A stretch of 64,000 bases of DNA from Nocardioides sp. AX2bis (GCF_902506435.1 NZ_LR733215.1:336038-400037); one strand, 5' to 3'; shown: positions 43,812 to 53,570, counted from the first letter of the stretch. The notes: generated by a model from the letters alone, not told the origin. Numbers and translations are program-made.

Positions 43812-44471
43812 CGCCACCACCCGCGAGCGTCCCGGGCCACCTCGCCGGCCGACGGGGTCGCGGCCGCCGCGACCACGAAGTCGTGCTGCGCCCGGACGTC
43901 GCCCAGCGCGTCCGCGGTGACCCGCACCGAGTCACCCAGCGCCCCGGCCTTCTCGCGCACGTCGTCCAGCGCCTGGTCGGCGTCGCGCACGGCGCCGAGC
44001 AGGTCGCCGAGACCCGCCCGCCCGTCCGGGCCGGCTCGTCCTGCCCCCGCGCCCGCGCCCTCGCCCCTCGCCCCCGTCCGCGCCCCCCGGCATCCGCAGC
44101 GCCAGCGGTGCCCGCGCCGAGGTCGGCGCAGCGCCGCCGAGCGGCGGCCCCCCGGGCGGCAGGGAGTACCGGCCGTCGGGACGGGTCCGGTCCATCCGCC
44201 GGGCGACGTCGTCGTCGGTGGCCAGCACCTCGGCCCGCAGCCGGACCATGCCGCGGCCCATCAGCCCGGCCGCCCGGCCGGCGTCGACGAGCCCACGCCG
44301 CCCCGCCGCCACGGCGCCCGCGTAGGACCCGGCGAAGAGCACCAGGACGCCCGAGAAGGCCTCGGGGCGGTCCAGCACCCCCTCCAGGTAGCGGCCCATG
44401 TCCTCCACGTGGGCCTGCTGGCGCACGCACAGCGCGCCGGCCGCGGCCAGGGCCTCGGGGTCGATCTCCAC
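43808..44471 (-). pseudogene. EspC-like ESX-associated protein, apparent frameshift
   Basis: The GTG at 44471, after a GAGGAG site, opens [20 protein letters not shown] and a helical N-terminus like EspC/DUF2580 proteins. Near 44080 the frame turns into Arg-rich noise and stops at 43932. A shifted frame gives a natural continuation: [19 protein letters not shown], then a helix and GWWR ending in a TGA that overlaps the next ATG. The full span of 664 bases is 3 x 221 + 1, so one extra G in the G-runs around 44060-44091 restores a 220-residue protein. Error, mutation or programmed shift cannot be told apart. Confidence 0.6.
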
Positions 44472-44605
44472 AGCCTGCTCCTCGGGTGTGTCGGGATGTC
44501 ACGAGGAGGGATACCCGCGCGGGGCCCTGCCCAAACCTGCCGCGCGCAGGATGTGGAGGAACAGGGCGGGGGACCGGCCGGGGGACGCGGCGCTACCCTC
44601 GCCCC

Positions 44606-45526
44606 ATGCCGACCGCGCCCCCGACGCTCGCCGGGCTGACCCACCTGCACTCCGGCAAGGTCCGCGACCTGTACGCGCTGCCGTCCGGGGACCTGCTGAT
44701 GGTGGCCAGCGACCGGATCTCGGCCTTCGACGTCGTCCTCGACACGACCATCCCCGACAAGGGCGAGATCCTGACCCGGATGTCGCTGTGGTGGTTCGAC
44801 CAGCTCGCCGACCTCGTGCCCCACCACGTGCTGTCGACCGACGTGCCCGACGAGGTGCGCGGTCGGGCCGTCGTCTGCCGCCGGCTGGACATGTTCCCCG
44901 TCGAGTGCGTCGCCCGCGGCTACCTGACCGGCTCGGGCCTGCTGGACTACCGCGCCGACGGCGAGGTCTGCGGGATCGCCCTGCCACCCGGGCTCGACGA
45001 CGGCTCGCGCCTGGACCCACCGATCTTCACCCCGGCCACCAAGGCCGACCTCGGCGAGCACGACGAGAACGTCTCCTTCGCCGCCGTGGAGAACGCGGTG
45101 GGCGCCGCCCGCGCCGCCCAGCTGCGCGAGGTCACCCTGGCCGTCTACGCGCGCGCCGAGGGCCTGGCCCGCGAGCGGGGGATCATCCTGGCCGACACCA
45201 AGCTCGAGCTCGGCGTCGAGCGGGACCACCCGGACGGCCCGGACGGCGCCCCGCTGGTGCTGGCCGACGAGGTCCTCACCCCGGACTCCTCCCGCTTCTG
45301 GCCGGCCGAGGACCTGCGCCCCGGCCGACCGCAGCCGTCCTTCGACAAGCAGGTCGTCCGCAACTGGCTGCTGTCGCCGGACTCCGGCTGGGACCGTGCC
45401 TCGGGCCAGGCGCCGCCCCCGCTGCCCGAGGACGTGGTCGCGCTGACCCGCGCGCGCTACGTCGAGGCGTACGAGCGGCTGACCGGCGACACCTTCGTGC
45501 CCACCGACCGATCCAGGAGCCTCTGA
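44606..45526 (+). CDS. purC: Phosphoribosylaminoimidazole-succinocarboxamide synthase
   Basis: SAICAR synthetase of 306 residues. Motifs are [56 protein letters not shown] and [12 protein letters not shown], all typical. ATG 44606, divergent from the ESX-like cluster with 134 bases between. Its stop shares a base with the ATG of the next gene (TGATG). Confidence 0.97.
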   Translation: MPTAPPTLAGLTHLHSGKVRDLYALPSGDLLMVASDRISAFDVVLDTTIPDKGEILTRMSLWWFDQLADLVPHHVLSTDVPDEVRGRAVVCRRLDMFPVECVARGYLTGSGLLDYRADGEVCGIALPPGLDDGSRLDPPIFTPATKADLGEHDENVSFAAVENAVGAARAAQLREVTLAVYARAEGLARERGIILADTKLELGVERDHPDGPDGAPLVLADEVLTPDSSRFWPAEDLRPGRPQPSFDKQVVRNWLLSPDSGWDRASGQAPPPLPEDVVALTRARYVEAYERLTGDTFVPTDRSRSL

Positions 45527-45936
45527 TGGTGACCGTCTTCCTCCCGGTCAGCCCCGAGGTGGCCTTCGACTACCTCGTCGACCCGGTCAACCGCCCGGCG
45601 TGGCAGGCCAGCCTCAAGGCCGTCGAGGACGTCGAGGGCGAGGTCGGGCTCGGGCAGAGCTGGACCGACGTCACCGTCCCCGGGGTGCGCCCGCGGATGC
45701 GGACCACGGCGTACGAGCGCCCGTCCCGCTGGGCCGAGACCGGCACGTGGCGCGGGGTCACCGCCGAGCTGACCCTGCGGTTCACGGCCTGCGGAGCGGG
45801 CTGCAGCGTGGAGGTCGGCACCCGGTTCAGTGCGCGGGGTGCCTACAAGGCGGTGCTGCCGTTCCTCCCGCTGGCCGCGCCGCTGGCCGCGCGTACCGAC
45901 CTCAAGGCGGCGGCTCGGGAGCTCGGCCGCTCCTAG
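45526..45936 (+). CDS. SRPBCC family protein
   Basis: A START-like ligand-binding protein of 136 residues: VFLPVSPEVAFDYLVDPVNRPAWQASL opens it, the usual start of this family, and TWRGVTAELTLRF follows. It is translationally coupled to purC (TGATG), yet it has no known purine role. Its end lies 7 bases from the convergent stress-protein gene. Confidence 0.82.
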   Translation: MVTVFLPVSPEVAFDYLVDPVNRPAWQASLKAVEDVEGEVGLGQSWTDVTVPGVRPRMRTTAYERPSRWAETGTWRGVTAELTLRFTACGAGCSVEVGTRFSARGAYKAVLPFLPLAAPLAARTDLKAAARELGRS

Positions 45937-45943
45937 GAGAGGG

Positions 45944-46447
45944 TCAGGCGAAGGGGTCCGGCTGACCGCCGGGCAGCTGGGCGAGCAGCTCGCGCGCCTG
46001 CTGGACGTGCTTGTGCTCGACGAGCACCTCGTAGCGCGTGGCCACGATCTGGGCGACCGAGGTGAAGTCGCGCCGACCGCGGGTGAAGGCGTAGCCGACG
46101 AGCGCCCAGACCAGGCCGAAGAGGGCGCCGAACAGGACGGTGGAGAAGAACGTCGCCAGGCCCTCCGAGGAGAAGACGCTGAAGATCAGGCCGACGAAGG
46201 CGCCGAGCCACAGCCCGGAGACCGCGCCCGCGAGCGCGACCTTGCCGGTGGTGAGCCGGCCGGTGATCCGCTCGACGCGCTTGAGGTCGGTGCCGACGAT
46301 CATGCACGCCTCGACCGGGAAGTGCTGGTCGGAGAGGTGGTCGACGGCCTTCTGGGCCGCCGCGTAGTCGTCGTAGACGGCCAGGGACTGGGGGAACTGG
46401 AGGGTCAGCGGGTTCGTCGTCCCGCCGGTGCCGGAGGTCATGCTCAT
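45944..46447 (-). CDS. General stress protein 17M-like membrane protein
   Basis: A protein of 167 residues. An N-terminal YflT-like domain (SLAVYDDYAAAQKAVDHLSDQHFPVEACMIVGTDL) is followed by two glycine-rich membrane segments (VALAGAVSGLWLGAFVGLIF and FGALFGLVWALVGYAF) and a second alpha-beta stretch RYEVLVEHKHVQQARELL. The ATG at 46447 is preferred over a GTG at 46465. The family is linked to envelope and general stress. Confidence 0.85.
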   Translation of the reverse strand: MSMTSGTGGTTNPLTLQFPQSLAVYDDYAAAQKAVDHLSDQHFPVEACMIVGTDLKRVERITGRLTTGKVALAGAVSGLWLGAFVGLIFSVFSSEGLATFFSTVLFGALFGLVWALVGYAFTRGRRDFTSVAQIVATRYEVLVEHKHVQQARELLAQLPGGQPDPFA

Positions 46448-46581
46448 GGATCCATCGTGGCGCACCGACCTGTGAGGCGCCTGAGGCGGACGGCCCTGTC
46501 CGGCCGGGACCGGCCCTGCGCGCGACCCGCCCCGGCTTCACTACGATGGGCCGACAGCCCCCGCCACCGGATGGAGCAGCC

Positions 46582-46872
46582 GTGCCCCGTGTCGTCGTCG
46601 ACGTCATGCCCAAGCCCGAGATCCTCGACCCCCAGGGCAAGGCGGTGCTCGGTGCCCTGCCGCGCCTGGGCTTCTCCGGGGTCACCGACGTCCGCCAGGG
46701 CAAGCGCTTCGAGCTCGAGGTCGACGGCGAGGTGACCGACGCGGTGCTTGAGGACGTCCGGCGGATGGCCGAGACGCTCCTGTCGAACCCGGTGATCGAG
46801 TCGTTCACCGTGCACGTCAACGACGCGGTCGAGGACCAGCCGGCCGTGACCGGGACGGCGGCCGGCGCGTGA
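46582..46872 (+). CDS. purS: Phosphoribosylformylglycinamidine synthase subunit PurS
   Basis: The small bridging subunit of the three-part FGAM synthase, 96 residues: [35 protein letters not shown] and [14 protein letters not shown]. The GTG at 46582 follows GGAG. It overlaps purQ by 4 bp (GTGA), giving the matched stoichiometry needed for the complex. Confidence 0.96.
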   Translation: MPRVVVDVMPKPEILDPQGKAVLGALPRLGFSGVTDVRQGKRFELEVDGEVTDAVLEDVRRMAETLLSNPVIESFTVHVNDAVEDQPAVTGTAAGA

Positions 46873-47537
46873 AGGTCGGCGTCGTCACCTTCCCCGGCTC
46901 CCTCGACGACGTCGACGCCCGGCGCGCGGTCGGGATCGGCGGGCACGAGGCCGTCGCGCTGTGGCACGGCGACCACGACCTGCGTGGTGTGGACGCTGTG
47001 GTCCTGCCTGGCGGGTTCTCCTACGGCGACTACCTGCGCTGCGGGGCGATCTCGCGCTTCGCGCCGGTGATGACCGAGGTCGTCGAGGCCGCCGGCCGCG
47101 GGATGCCGGTCCTCGGGATCTGCAACGGCTTCCAGGTGCTGTGCGAGTCCCACCTGCTCCCCGGTGCGCTGATCCGCAACGACCACCAGCGCTTCGTGTG
47201 CCGCGACCAGCGGCTGCGCATCGAGAACACCCGCACCCCGTGGACCGGGGCGTACGCCGAGGGCGCCGAGATCACCGTGGTGCTGAAGAACGGCGAGGGC
47301 GGCTTCGTGGCCGACGACGCCACCCTGGACCGCCTGGAGGGCGAGGGCCAGGTCGTCGCCCGCTACCTCGAGGTGAACCCGAACGGCTCGATGCGCGACA
47401 TCGCCGGCGTGGCCAACGCGCGGGGCAACGTGGTCGGGCTGATGCCGCACCCCGAGCACTCCGTCGAGGACCTCACGGGGTCGGGCACCGACGGGCTCGG
47501 CTTCTTCACCTCGCTGGTCGAGTCCGTCTGGGCCTGA
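46869..47537 (+). CDS. purQ: Phosphoribosylformylglycinamidine synthase subunit PurQ
   Basis: The glutaminase subunit, 222 residues. The nucleophile cysteine is in [11 protein letters not shown] and the histidine-glutamate pair in [27 protein letters not shown] is the oxyanion region. It supplies ammonia to PurL (50279). A strong hairpin follows its stop. Confidence 0.97.
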   Translation: MKVGVVTFPGSLDDVDARRAVGIGGHEAVALWHGDHDLRGVDAVVLPGGFSYGDYLRCGAISRFAPVMTEVVEAAGRGMPVLGICNGFQVLCESHLLPGALIRNDHQRFVCRDQRLRIENTRTPWTGAYAEGAEITVVLKNGEGGFVADDATLDRLEGEGQVVARYLEVNPNGSMRDIAGVANARGNVVGLMPHPEHSVEDLTGSGTDGLGFFTSLVESVWA

Positions 47538-47543
47538 GCCACC

Positions 47544-47566
47544 CCCGCCCCGGCTCCCGGGGCGGG
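47544..47566. terminator. Strong bidirectional hairpin after purQ
   Basis: CCCGCCCCGG-CTC-CCGGGGCGGG forms a perfect 10-bp stem with a three-base loop. It fills the 31-base gap between the convergent purQ and glycoside-hydrolase-like genes. No T-run. Confidence 0.75.
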
Positions 47567-47568
47567 CC

Positions 47569-48933
47569 TCACGCCCCGCCGCGCACCAGCGCCTTCCAGT
47601 CGTCCTTCGTGGCGATCCCGGTGGCGGGCAGGTCCACCCGGCCCTGCCAGGAGCGCAGGGCGGCGGCGGTCGCGGGGTTCATCACGCCGCGCGAGGCCAG
47701 CGCCGTGTCGGGCGAGGCGGCGTTCAGCGCCCGCTGCAGGCGTCGTACGTCGGGGCCGGCCGAGCCGACCTTCAGCACCGGCTTGCGGCCCGCGGCCAGC
47801 AGCGACATCCACACGGTGCGACCGGCCTCGTCGCCCGGGGTGATGCCGCGACGCTCGCGCCACGCGGCGACGGCGGTGGCCGTGGCGCCCGAGTACGTGC
47901 CGGACAGCGCGCCGTCGTACACGCCCTTCTCCTGCAGCAGGCACTGCAGCGCCTTGGTACGGGCCACCGGTGCGGTGTAGCCGGCCTCGGACCGACGCAG
48001 CAGCGGGTAGGTGCGGAAGCCCACGCTGACGCCCCCGCACCGCTCCTCGGCCGTCGCGACGGAGCCCCGGCCGAGGTCGAGGAAGTTGCTGTCGATCTCG
48101 ATGGTCACGCCGCCGTGGGTCTCCTTGTGGCCGCCGAGGTACTGCTTGACCCGGCCCCCGGGACGCCACCCGTCGTCCCGGAGGTAGCTGGTCGAGGTGT
48201 TCGCGACGCCGTCCCAGCGCGCGATCCAGACCTGGTCGGGCAGCGCGAAGGCGTTCGGCCGGTCCACCCGGGCGTCGTCGAGCGCCTTGATGCCGGACCC
48301 GGCCGAGGAGTAGACCCCTGAGACCCAGCCGAGCTCGTGCAGGCGGGTGGTCCACGTCGAGAGGAAGGACAGGGCCGACTCGCGGCAGGCGGTGTTGGTG
48401 ACGTCGAAGGCCTCGAGGTCGTACCAGAGGGTGCTGCCCGGCGTCAGCCCGAGACCGAGGGCGGCCTCGACGGCGCGGCCGGCCTCCGTACGCCCCATCT
48501 CGCGGGCCCGCGGGTAGCGGCCGGACGACCCGGCGGCGGGGTCGATGGTCGGGTCGTTGCCGTAGCGCGGGAACGACTGCTGGCACGAGGCCTGCGGACC
48601 GAGGGTGATCGGCAGCAGCCGCCAGCCCTTGCGCAGCTGGGCGCGCACCCACGACGGCGTCAGGTTCGGCTGCTCGCGGCAGCCGCGGGAGGCCCCGGAG
48701 ATGTAGATCCCGACCGACAGGAACGGGGAGGTCTCCAGCCAGCGGTCCATCGCCGACTGCGTGGGGGCCAGGCACTGGTCGAAGCCGTAGCCGGTGAGGT
48801 CGCCCGGCGTGACCGGGTTGGGCCGCGGGGCCGCCTGGGCCGCAGGGACCGCGGAGGCGACCAGGGACAGCGACAGCAGGAGGGCCGCGAGGGGGCCCAG
48901 GAGGCGGGCGAGCGGACGTGCAGGGGAGGGCAT
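47569..48933 (-). CDS. Secreted DUF1906 glycoside-hydrolase-like protein with peptidoglycan-binding domains
   Basis: A protein of 454 residues. The signal peptide covers residues 1-35 (ending AAQAAP). The DUF1906 (Rv2525c-like) barrel starts at GYGFDQCLAPTQSAMDRWL and includes WYDLEAFDV and the catalytic-type acids in IEIDSNFLDLG. Two C-terminal peptidoglycan-binding-like segments follow (LQCLLQEKGVYDGALSGTYS and VRRLQRALNA). It probably acts on or binds the cell wall. A clear promoter lies at 48976-49004. Confidence 0.85.
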   Translation of the reverse strand: MPSPARPLARLLGPLAALLLSLSLVASAVPAAQAAPRPNPVTPGDLTGYGFDQCLAPTQSAMDRWLETSPFLSVGIYISGASRGCREQPNLTPSWVRAQLRKGWRLLPITLGPQASCQQSFPRYGNDPTIDPAAGSSGRYPRAREMGRTEAGRAVEAALGLGLTPGSTLWYDLEAFDVTNTACRESALSFLSTWTTRLHELGWVSGVYSSAGSGIKALDDARVDRPNAFALPDQVWIARWDGVANTSTSYLRDDGWRPGGRVKQYLGGHKETHGGVTIEIDSNFLDLGRGSVATAEERCGGVSVGFRTYPLLRRSEAGYTAPVARTKALQCLLQEKGVYDGALSGTYSGATATAVAAWRERRGITPGDEAGRTVWMSLLAAGRKPVLKVGSAGPDVRRLQRALNAASPDTALASRGVMNPATAAALRSWQGRVDLPATGIATKDDWKALVRGGA

Positions 48934-48975
48934 GACAGGAGTCCGTTCCGGGGACGGGGGAGCCGGGGCGAGAGC

Positions 48976-49004
48976 ACTCTAAGCACACGAGTCACACCTG
49001 TCAC
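48976..49004 (-). promoter_or_regulatory. Promoter of the DUF1906 gene, with GTCACA direct repeats
   Basis: On the minus strand GTGACA (49004-48999) and TAGAGT (48981-48976) are spaced by 17 bp, a good sigma-A type promoter; the start would be about 35 bases before the CDS. On the plus strand GTCACA occurs twice at a 9-bp period (48991 and 49000), which resembles the reported MtrA-box repeats of cell-wall genes. The MtrA link is inference. Confidence 0.55.
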
Positions 49005-49017
49005 AGTGATCGCGATG

Positions 49018-49035
49018 AACTACAACGTCGTAGTT
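49018..49035. promoter_or_regulatory. AT-rich dyad upstream of the DUF1906 promoter
   Basis: AACTAC-AACGTC-GTAGTT is a perfect 6-bp inverted repeat in an unusually AT-rich patch, 14 bases upstream of the -35. It is a plausible operator for the hydrolase gene. The other side leads to the 39-residue gene at 49157. Confidence 0.45.
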
Positions 49036-49156
49036 TCCGCAGGTCAGCGCGGTGTGGGCGGAACGTCGTGCATCGAGCGACCGTGCGGGTCCAGGGCGCC
49101 TAGGATGCCGTCCCGGCGGCACCGGAACGGGCCGGAGCCAGAACGGGGGCGCGGCG

Positions 49157-49276
49157 GTGGCTGACCTCGAGATCGATGTCGAGGGTCTGGAGTCCTTGGT
49201 CGGCTCCCTGGTGGTGGACCTGCCGACGGCGGCCGCCCGGGCCGTGCTCGACGAGGAACCCGTGCACCGACGGTGA
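49157..49276 (+). CDS. 39-residue protein coupled to an unknown gene
   Basis: A short frame starting at GTG 49157 after a G-rich site encodes an acidic helical peptide (ADLEIDVEGLESLVGSLVVD) of 39 residues. Its TGA overlaps the GTG of the next gene (GTGA at 49273-49276), which supports translation. It may be a leader, or the remnant of a longer ESX-like start. No family recognised. Confidence 0.5.
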   Translation: MADLEIDVEGLESLVGSLVVDLPTAAARAVLDEEPVHRR

Positions 49277-50268
49277 GCCGGTGGCGTGGGCGGAGACCGC
49301 CGGAGCAGCGTGAGGAGGTGCCGGTGGCAGCGCCTGGGGACGGGCTGGGCCTGCTGCAGCCGATGGTGACCGACGCCGTGACGGCCGGCGGCGAGCCGCG
49401 GCTCTGGATCGGGCAGGCGCTGGTGCGTGGGGACCCGCCGGGAGGCCGGCTGGTGCCGGCGCCGTCGCGCGTCGAGGTCGAGCAGCGGTGGGACGTGGGT
49501 CCGTTGCTGGCGTGGCTCGCGGACCGCAAGGGGTGGGTGCTGGAGGACACGACGACCCTGGCGACGCTGGGCGTCGGTGGGCACCTGGCGGAGCAGCCGG
49601 TCGAGGGCGACCCGCCGGCAGGACGACGACGGATCGGGTACGCCGCCGACACGCCCCGCCTGTGGGACTGGCCCGTCGGCGCCGGGGACGCCTCGGAGCT
49701 CGCGCGGGTCCGACGGCCGGGGTGGGATCCCCCGGAGCCGGCCGCCGACTGGCCCTCGGTGCGCCACGCCGCCCGGCGGGTCCGCACCGAGGACCCCGCC
49801 GAGGTCGTGCTCGGTCGCTTCCTGGAGCTCATGGGATCGGTCCTCGAGGTGACCACGACGCTTCCCCCTCCTCCCGCCGACGGCGGCGAGGACGCCGGTG
49901 CGGTGGGGGCCGTGGTCGCCGCCCTGCCGGGCTGGTTCCGTGAGGCCTGCGCGCCGGAGTGGTGGTCACCCGAGGCGGTCGCGCGGCGCGTCGCGATGCT
50001 CGACCTGCCGGGAGGGCGGCGACGACGGGAGGCCTGGGAGCTGCGGTGGACCGAGCGGGAGGTGGCACGCGGTCTGGTGCCGACGGAGCGGACCTGGCGG
50101 GTGCACTCGGCGCAGGTCGTCGACGAGCACCTCCTCGACCTGGCCTGCGAGGTCCCGGCGCTCGGGTCCCCGACGACGTCGCTCAAGTGGCTCCTGCGAG
50201 TGTGCGGCGCCACCTCGTGCCTGAGTCCCCAGGAGTCCGGGCTGAGGTTCGGGCTCCCGCGCCGGTAG
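49273..50268 (+). CDS. Hypothetical protein between purQ and purL
   Basis: A protein of 331 residues that I do not recognise. It is Trp- and Arg-rich with no membrane segment: [59 protein letters not shown] and [21 protein letters not shown]. The pattern suggests a soluble helical protein. It ends 10 bases before purL, so it probably shares that transcript. Confidence 0.6.
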   Translation: MSRWRGRRPPEQREEVPVAAPGDGLGLLQPMVTDAVTAGGEPRLWIGQALVRGDPPGGRLVPAPSRVEVEQRWDVGPLLAWLADRKGWVLEDTTTLATLGVGGHLAEQPVEGDPPAGRRRIGYAADTPRLWDWPVGAGDASELARVRRPGWDPPEPAADWPSVRHAARRVRTEDPAEVVLGRFLELMGSVLEVTTTLPPPPADGGEDAGAVGAVVAALPGWFREACAPEWWSPEAVARRVAMLDLPGGRRRREAWELRWTEREVARGLVPTERTWRVHSAQVVDEHLLDLACEVPALGSPTTSLKWLLRVCGATSCLSPQESGLRFGLPRR

Positions 50269-50278
50269 GTTGGCGGCC

Positions 50279-52558
50279 GTGCTCGACACCGTCTCCGCCG
50301 CCGCCCAGGACCCCGATCGCGAGCAGCCGTTCGCCGAGCTCGGGCTCGCCGCCGACGAGTACGCCCGGATCCGCGAGATCCTCGGCCGTCGCCCCACCGG
50401 CAGCGAGCTGGCGATGTACTCGGTGATGTGGAGCGAGCACTGCTCCTACAAGTCCTCCAAGGTGCACCTCAGGCAGTTCTCCGAGATCCCGCAGGAGACG
50501 CCGGCCGGGCCGATGCTGGCCGGGATCGGCGAGAACGCCGGCGTGCTCGACATCGGGCAGGGGTACGCGGTCACGTTCAAGGTCGAGTCGCACAACCACC
50601 CGTCGTACGTCGAGCCGTACCAGGGCGCCGCGACCGGCGTCGGCGGCATCGTCCGCGACATCCTGGCGATGGGCGCCCGACCGGTCGCGGTGATGGACCC
50701 GCTGCGCTTCGGCCCGCTGCACGCCGAGGACACCCGCCGGGTGCTGCCCGGGATCGTGGCCGGCGTCGGCGGCTACGGCAACTGCCTCGGCCTGCCCAAC
50801 ATCGGCGGCGAGGCGGTCTTCGACGCCTCCTACCTCGGCAACCCGCTGGTCAACGCGCTGTGCGTCGGGGTGCTGCGCCACGAGGACCTCCACCTCGCGC
50901 AGGCGTCGGGCGAGGGCAACCAGGTCGTGCTCTACGGCGCGCGCACCGGTGGCGACGGCATCGGTGGTGCCTCGATCCTGGCCTCGGTGACCTTCGACGA
51001 GGACGGGCCCGCCAAGCGCCCGAGCGTGCAGGTCGGCGACCCGTTCATGGAGAAGCTGCTCATCGAGTGCACCCTCGAGCTCTTCGCCGCCGGCGTCGTG
51101 GCCGGGATCCAGGACTTCGGCGCGGCCGGCATCTCCTGCGCCACCTCCGAGCTGGCCGCGGCCGGCGACGGCGGCATGCACGTCGAGCTCGACAAGGTGC
51201 TGCTGCGCGACTCCTCGCTGTCGCCGGAGGAGATCCTGATGAGCGAGAGCCAGGAGCGGATGATGGCGGTGGTCCACCCCGACCACGTCGCCACCTTCCT
51301 CGAGATCTGCGCCAAGTGGGACGTCGAGGCCACCGTGGTCGGCGAGGTCACCGGCGACGAGCGGCTGCGCATCGACTGGCAGGGCGAGACCGTCGTCGAC
51401 GTCGACCCACGCACCGTGGCCCACGACGGGCCGGTCTACGAGCGGCCGCTGGCCCGCCCGGACTGGCAGGACGCGCTCCAGGCCGACCGCGCCGAGCTGC
51501 TGCCCCGCCCGGGCACCCCGGCGGAGCTGCGCGAGACCCTGCTGCGCCTGGTCGGCTCGCCGAACCTCTGCGACAAGTCCTGGATCACCGACCAGTACGA
51601 CCGCTACGTGCGCGGCGACACCGTGCTCGCGCAGCCCTCCGACGGCGGCGTGCTGCGCATCGACGCCGAGTCGGGGCTGGGGGTCGCCCTGGCCACCGAC
51701 GGCAACGGCCGCTACGCCAAGCTCGACCCGTACGCCGGCGCGCAGCTCGCCCTGGCCGAGGCGCACCGCAACGTCGCCACGGTCGGCGGCCGGCCGCTCG
51801 CGGTCAGCGACTGCCTCAACTTCGGCTCGCCCGAGGACCCGGCGGTGATGTGGCAGTTCGCCGAGGCCTGTCGGGGCCTGAAGGACGCCTGCCTGGCGCT
51901 CGGCACCCCGGTCACCGGCGGCAACGTCAGCCTCTACAACCAGACCGCCGAGACGCCCATCCTGCCCACGCCCGTCGTGGCCGTGCTGGGCGTGCTCGAG
52001 GACGTCGCCCGACGTACCGCCTCGCACTTCGCCCACGCCGGCGAGGCCGTCCTGCTGCTCGGCGACACCCGCGAGGAGCTGTCGGGCTCCGAGTGGGCGC
52101 ACGTCGTGCACGACCACCTCGGTGGGCTGCCGCCGCTGGTCGACCTCGACGCCGAGCAGGCCCTGGCCGCCCTCCTGGTCGAGGCGTCGGCCGGGATGCT
52201 GGTGACCAGCGCGCACGACCTGTCCGACGGCGGCCTGGCCCAGACCCTGGTCGAGGCGGCGATCGGCGGCCGCGGCGAGCGGGTCGGCTGCACCGTCGCG
52301 CTGGACGGGGTGGCCGGCGGCGACCCGTTCGTCGCGCTCTTCTCGGAGTCCGCGGCCCGCTGCGTGGTCACCGTCTCGGAGACCGGCGTCGAGGCGCTGA
52401 TCGCCCTGGCCACCCACCACGGCGTCCCACTGACCCTCCTCGGCACGACGGGCGGCGACGCCCTGGTGGTCGGTGCGGGCGGAGAGACGGTGCTGGACGT
52501 GCCGCTCGAGGAGCTGCACGCGACCTGGACCGCGACGCTGCCGGCCGTCCTCGGCTGA
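50279..52558 (+). CDS. purL: Phosphoribosylformylglycinamidine synthase subunit PurL (small type)
   Basis: The catalytic ATP-dependent subunit of FGAM synthase, 759 residues, of the small type that needs PurS and PurQ. Motifs are [76 protein letters not shown] and [15 protein letters not shown] at 50270 and a GTG at 50279 are both possible; the GTG is chosen. A 26-bp-arm palindrome (R2 copy C) follows the stop. Confidence 0.96.
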   Translation: MLDTVSAAAQDPDREQPFAELGLAADEYARIREILGRRPTGSELAMYSVMWSEHCSYKSSKVHLRQFSEIPQETPAGPMLAGIGENAGVLDIGQGYAVTFKVESHNHPSYVEPYQGAATGVGGIVRDILAMGARPVAVMDPLRFGPLHAEDTRRVLPGIVAGVGGYGNCLGLPNIGGEAVFDASYLGNPLVNALCVGVLRHEDLHLAQASGEGNQVVLYGARTGGDGIGGASILASVTFDEDGPAKRPSVQVGDPFMEKLLIECTLELFAAGVVAGIQDFGAAGISCATSELAAAGDGGMHVELDKVLLRDSSLSPEEILMSESQERMMAVVHPDHVATFLEICAKWDVEATVVGEVTGDERLRIDWQGETVVDVDPRTVAHDGPVYERPLARPDWQDALQADRAELLPRPGTPAELRETLLRLVGSPNLCDKSWITDQYDRYVRGDTVLAQPSDGGVLRIDAESGLGVALATDGNGRYAKLDPYAGAQLALAEAHRNVATVGGRPLAVSDCLNFGSPEDPAVMWQFAEACRGLKDACLALGTPVTGGNVSLYNQTAETPILPTPVVAVLGVLEDVARRTASHFAHAGEAVLLLGDTREELSGSEWAHVVHDHLGGLPPLVDLDAEQALAALLVEASAGMLVTSAHDLSDGGLAQTLVEAAIGGRGERVGCTVALDGVAGGDPFVALFSESAARCVVTVSETGVEALIALATHHGVPLTLLGTTGGDALVVGAGGETVLDVPLEELHATWTATLPAVLG

Positions 52559-52570
52559 GCTCGGTCAGCA

Positions 52571-52630
52571 GGCCCGGGACGTCATCCGGAGGGTGGCTAC
52601 GTCTCCACCCTCCGTATGACGTCCCGGGCC
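52571..52630. repeat. R2 palindromic element, copy C
   Basis: The arms at 52571-52596 and 52605-52630 are 26 bp each with a single mismatch and an 8-base loop (CTACGTCT). The core GGGACGTCAT/ATGACGTCCC matches copies A and B. It lies between convergent purL and SCO6745-family genes and would make a very stable bidirectional terminator. Confidence 0.85.
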
Positions 52631-52652
52631 ACCACCTCGGCGCCGGTCAGGC

Positions 52653-53501
52653 TCAGGCGAAGACACCGCCGGGGAACGCCCCGGCGGCGACGGCCTGCTT
52701 GGCGAACGGGCGCGCCAGCTCGCGCAGGCGGGTGGCCTTCTCCTCGCCCAGCGCGGCCCAGGGGGCCAGGCCGAGGCGGTCGGTCTCGGCCTCGACCTGC
52801 TCGCGCAGAGCGATGCCGTCGTCGGTCAGGTCGCCGCCGGGCGTCATCAGGCCCCGGTCGGCCAGCGCGTCGACGCTGGCCTGCCACTCCTCGGCCGACC
52901 AGCCGCGGGTGGCCTGGGCGGCCGGGACGGTGAAGCCCTTGCCGGTGGCGGTGTGGCTGACCAGGGCCTCGCGGCCGGTGAGCCCGGCGTGCAGGAGGGC
53001 GGCCACGTGGCCGTCGCCGCGGTGCTCGCGCACCAGGGTCAGCGCGTGGAACAGCACGAGGTGCGGGTCCTCGGGCCACGCCATGTCGGCGTGCGCGGCG
53101 TGCAGGGCGCGGCCGTCGGGCGTGCACCCCTCCGCCAGCTCCCGCGCGATCCCGGCGGCCTCGGCCATCTCGGCGGAGGCGACGACCTCCTCGCCGAGCA
53201 GGTTGCGGTAGGCCGCGTCGACGCCGCGGTAGCGGGCCTCGTGGACGTCCTCCGGCGAGGCGATCTCCCAGGCCGAGGGGATGAAGTGGCCGACCAGGGA
53301 GGGGTTGAAGACGTAGAAGGTCGCGGCGACCGGGCCGCCACCGACACGGCCCATCGGAGCGGCACGGCCGGCGAAGTAGCACATCCGGCCCTTGCGGAGC
53401 CCGAGGTCGACCAACGCCGACTCGACCTCCGCGGAGAAGTAGCAGAGGGCGTGCAGGGTCTCGAGGGAACGCGCGGTGCGTCCGGCGTCGTGGGCGTCCA
53501 T
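52653..53501 (-). CDS. SCO6745 family protein
   Basis: A protein of 282 residues matching the SCO6745 family: ARSLETLHALCYFSAEVESAL, YFAGRAAPMGRVGGGPVAATFYVFNP, and GWSAEEWQASVDALADRGLM with a winged-helix-like C-terminal half (LTDDGIALREQVEAETDRL). The function is unknown; the C-terminal part resembles MarR-like helices. ATG 53501. Divergent from a methyltransferase with a perfect palindrome between them. Confidence 0.85.
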   Translation of the reverse strand: MDAHDAGRTARSLETLHALCYFSAEVESALVDLGLRKGRMCYFAGRAAPMGRVGGGPVAATFYVFNPSLVGHFIPSAWEIASPEDVHEARYRGVDAAYRNLLGEEVVASAEMAEAAGIARELAEGCTPDGRALHAAHADMAWPEDPHLVLFHALTLVREHRGDGHVAALLHAGLTGREALVSHTATGKGFTVPAAQATRGWSAEEWQASVDALADRGLMTPGGDLTDDGIALREQVEAETDRLGLAPWAALGEEKATRLRELARPFAKQAVAAGAFPGGVFA

Positions 53502-53570
53502 GGGCACATGTGTACACCGCGCGCCCGCCGGCGTCCCACGCCCGTCACCCGCGCCAGGACCCCGCAGGTC

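Noticed and set aside
43932..44091. Arg/Gly-rich C-terminus of the EspC-like protein as a real domain
   Set aside because: Composition matches a shadow frame, and the neighbouring frame continues the helical protein up to an ATGA overlap.
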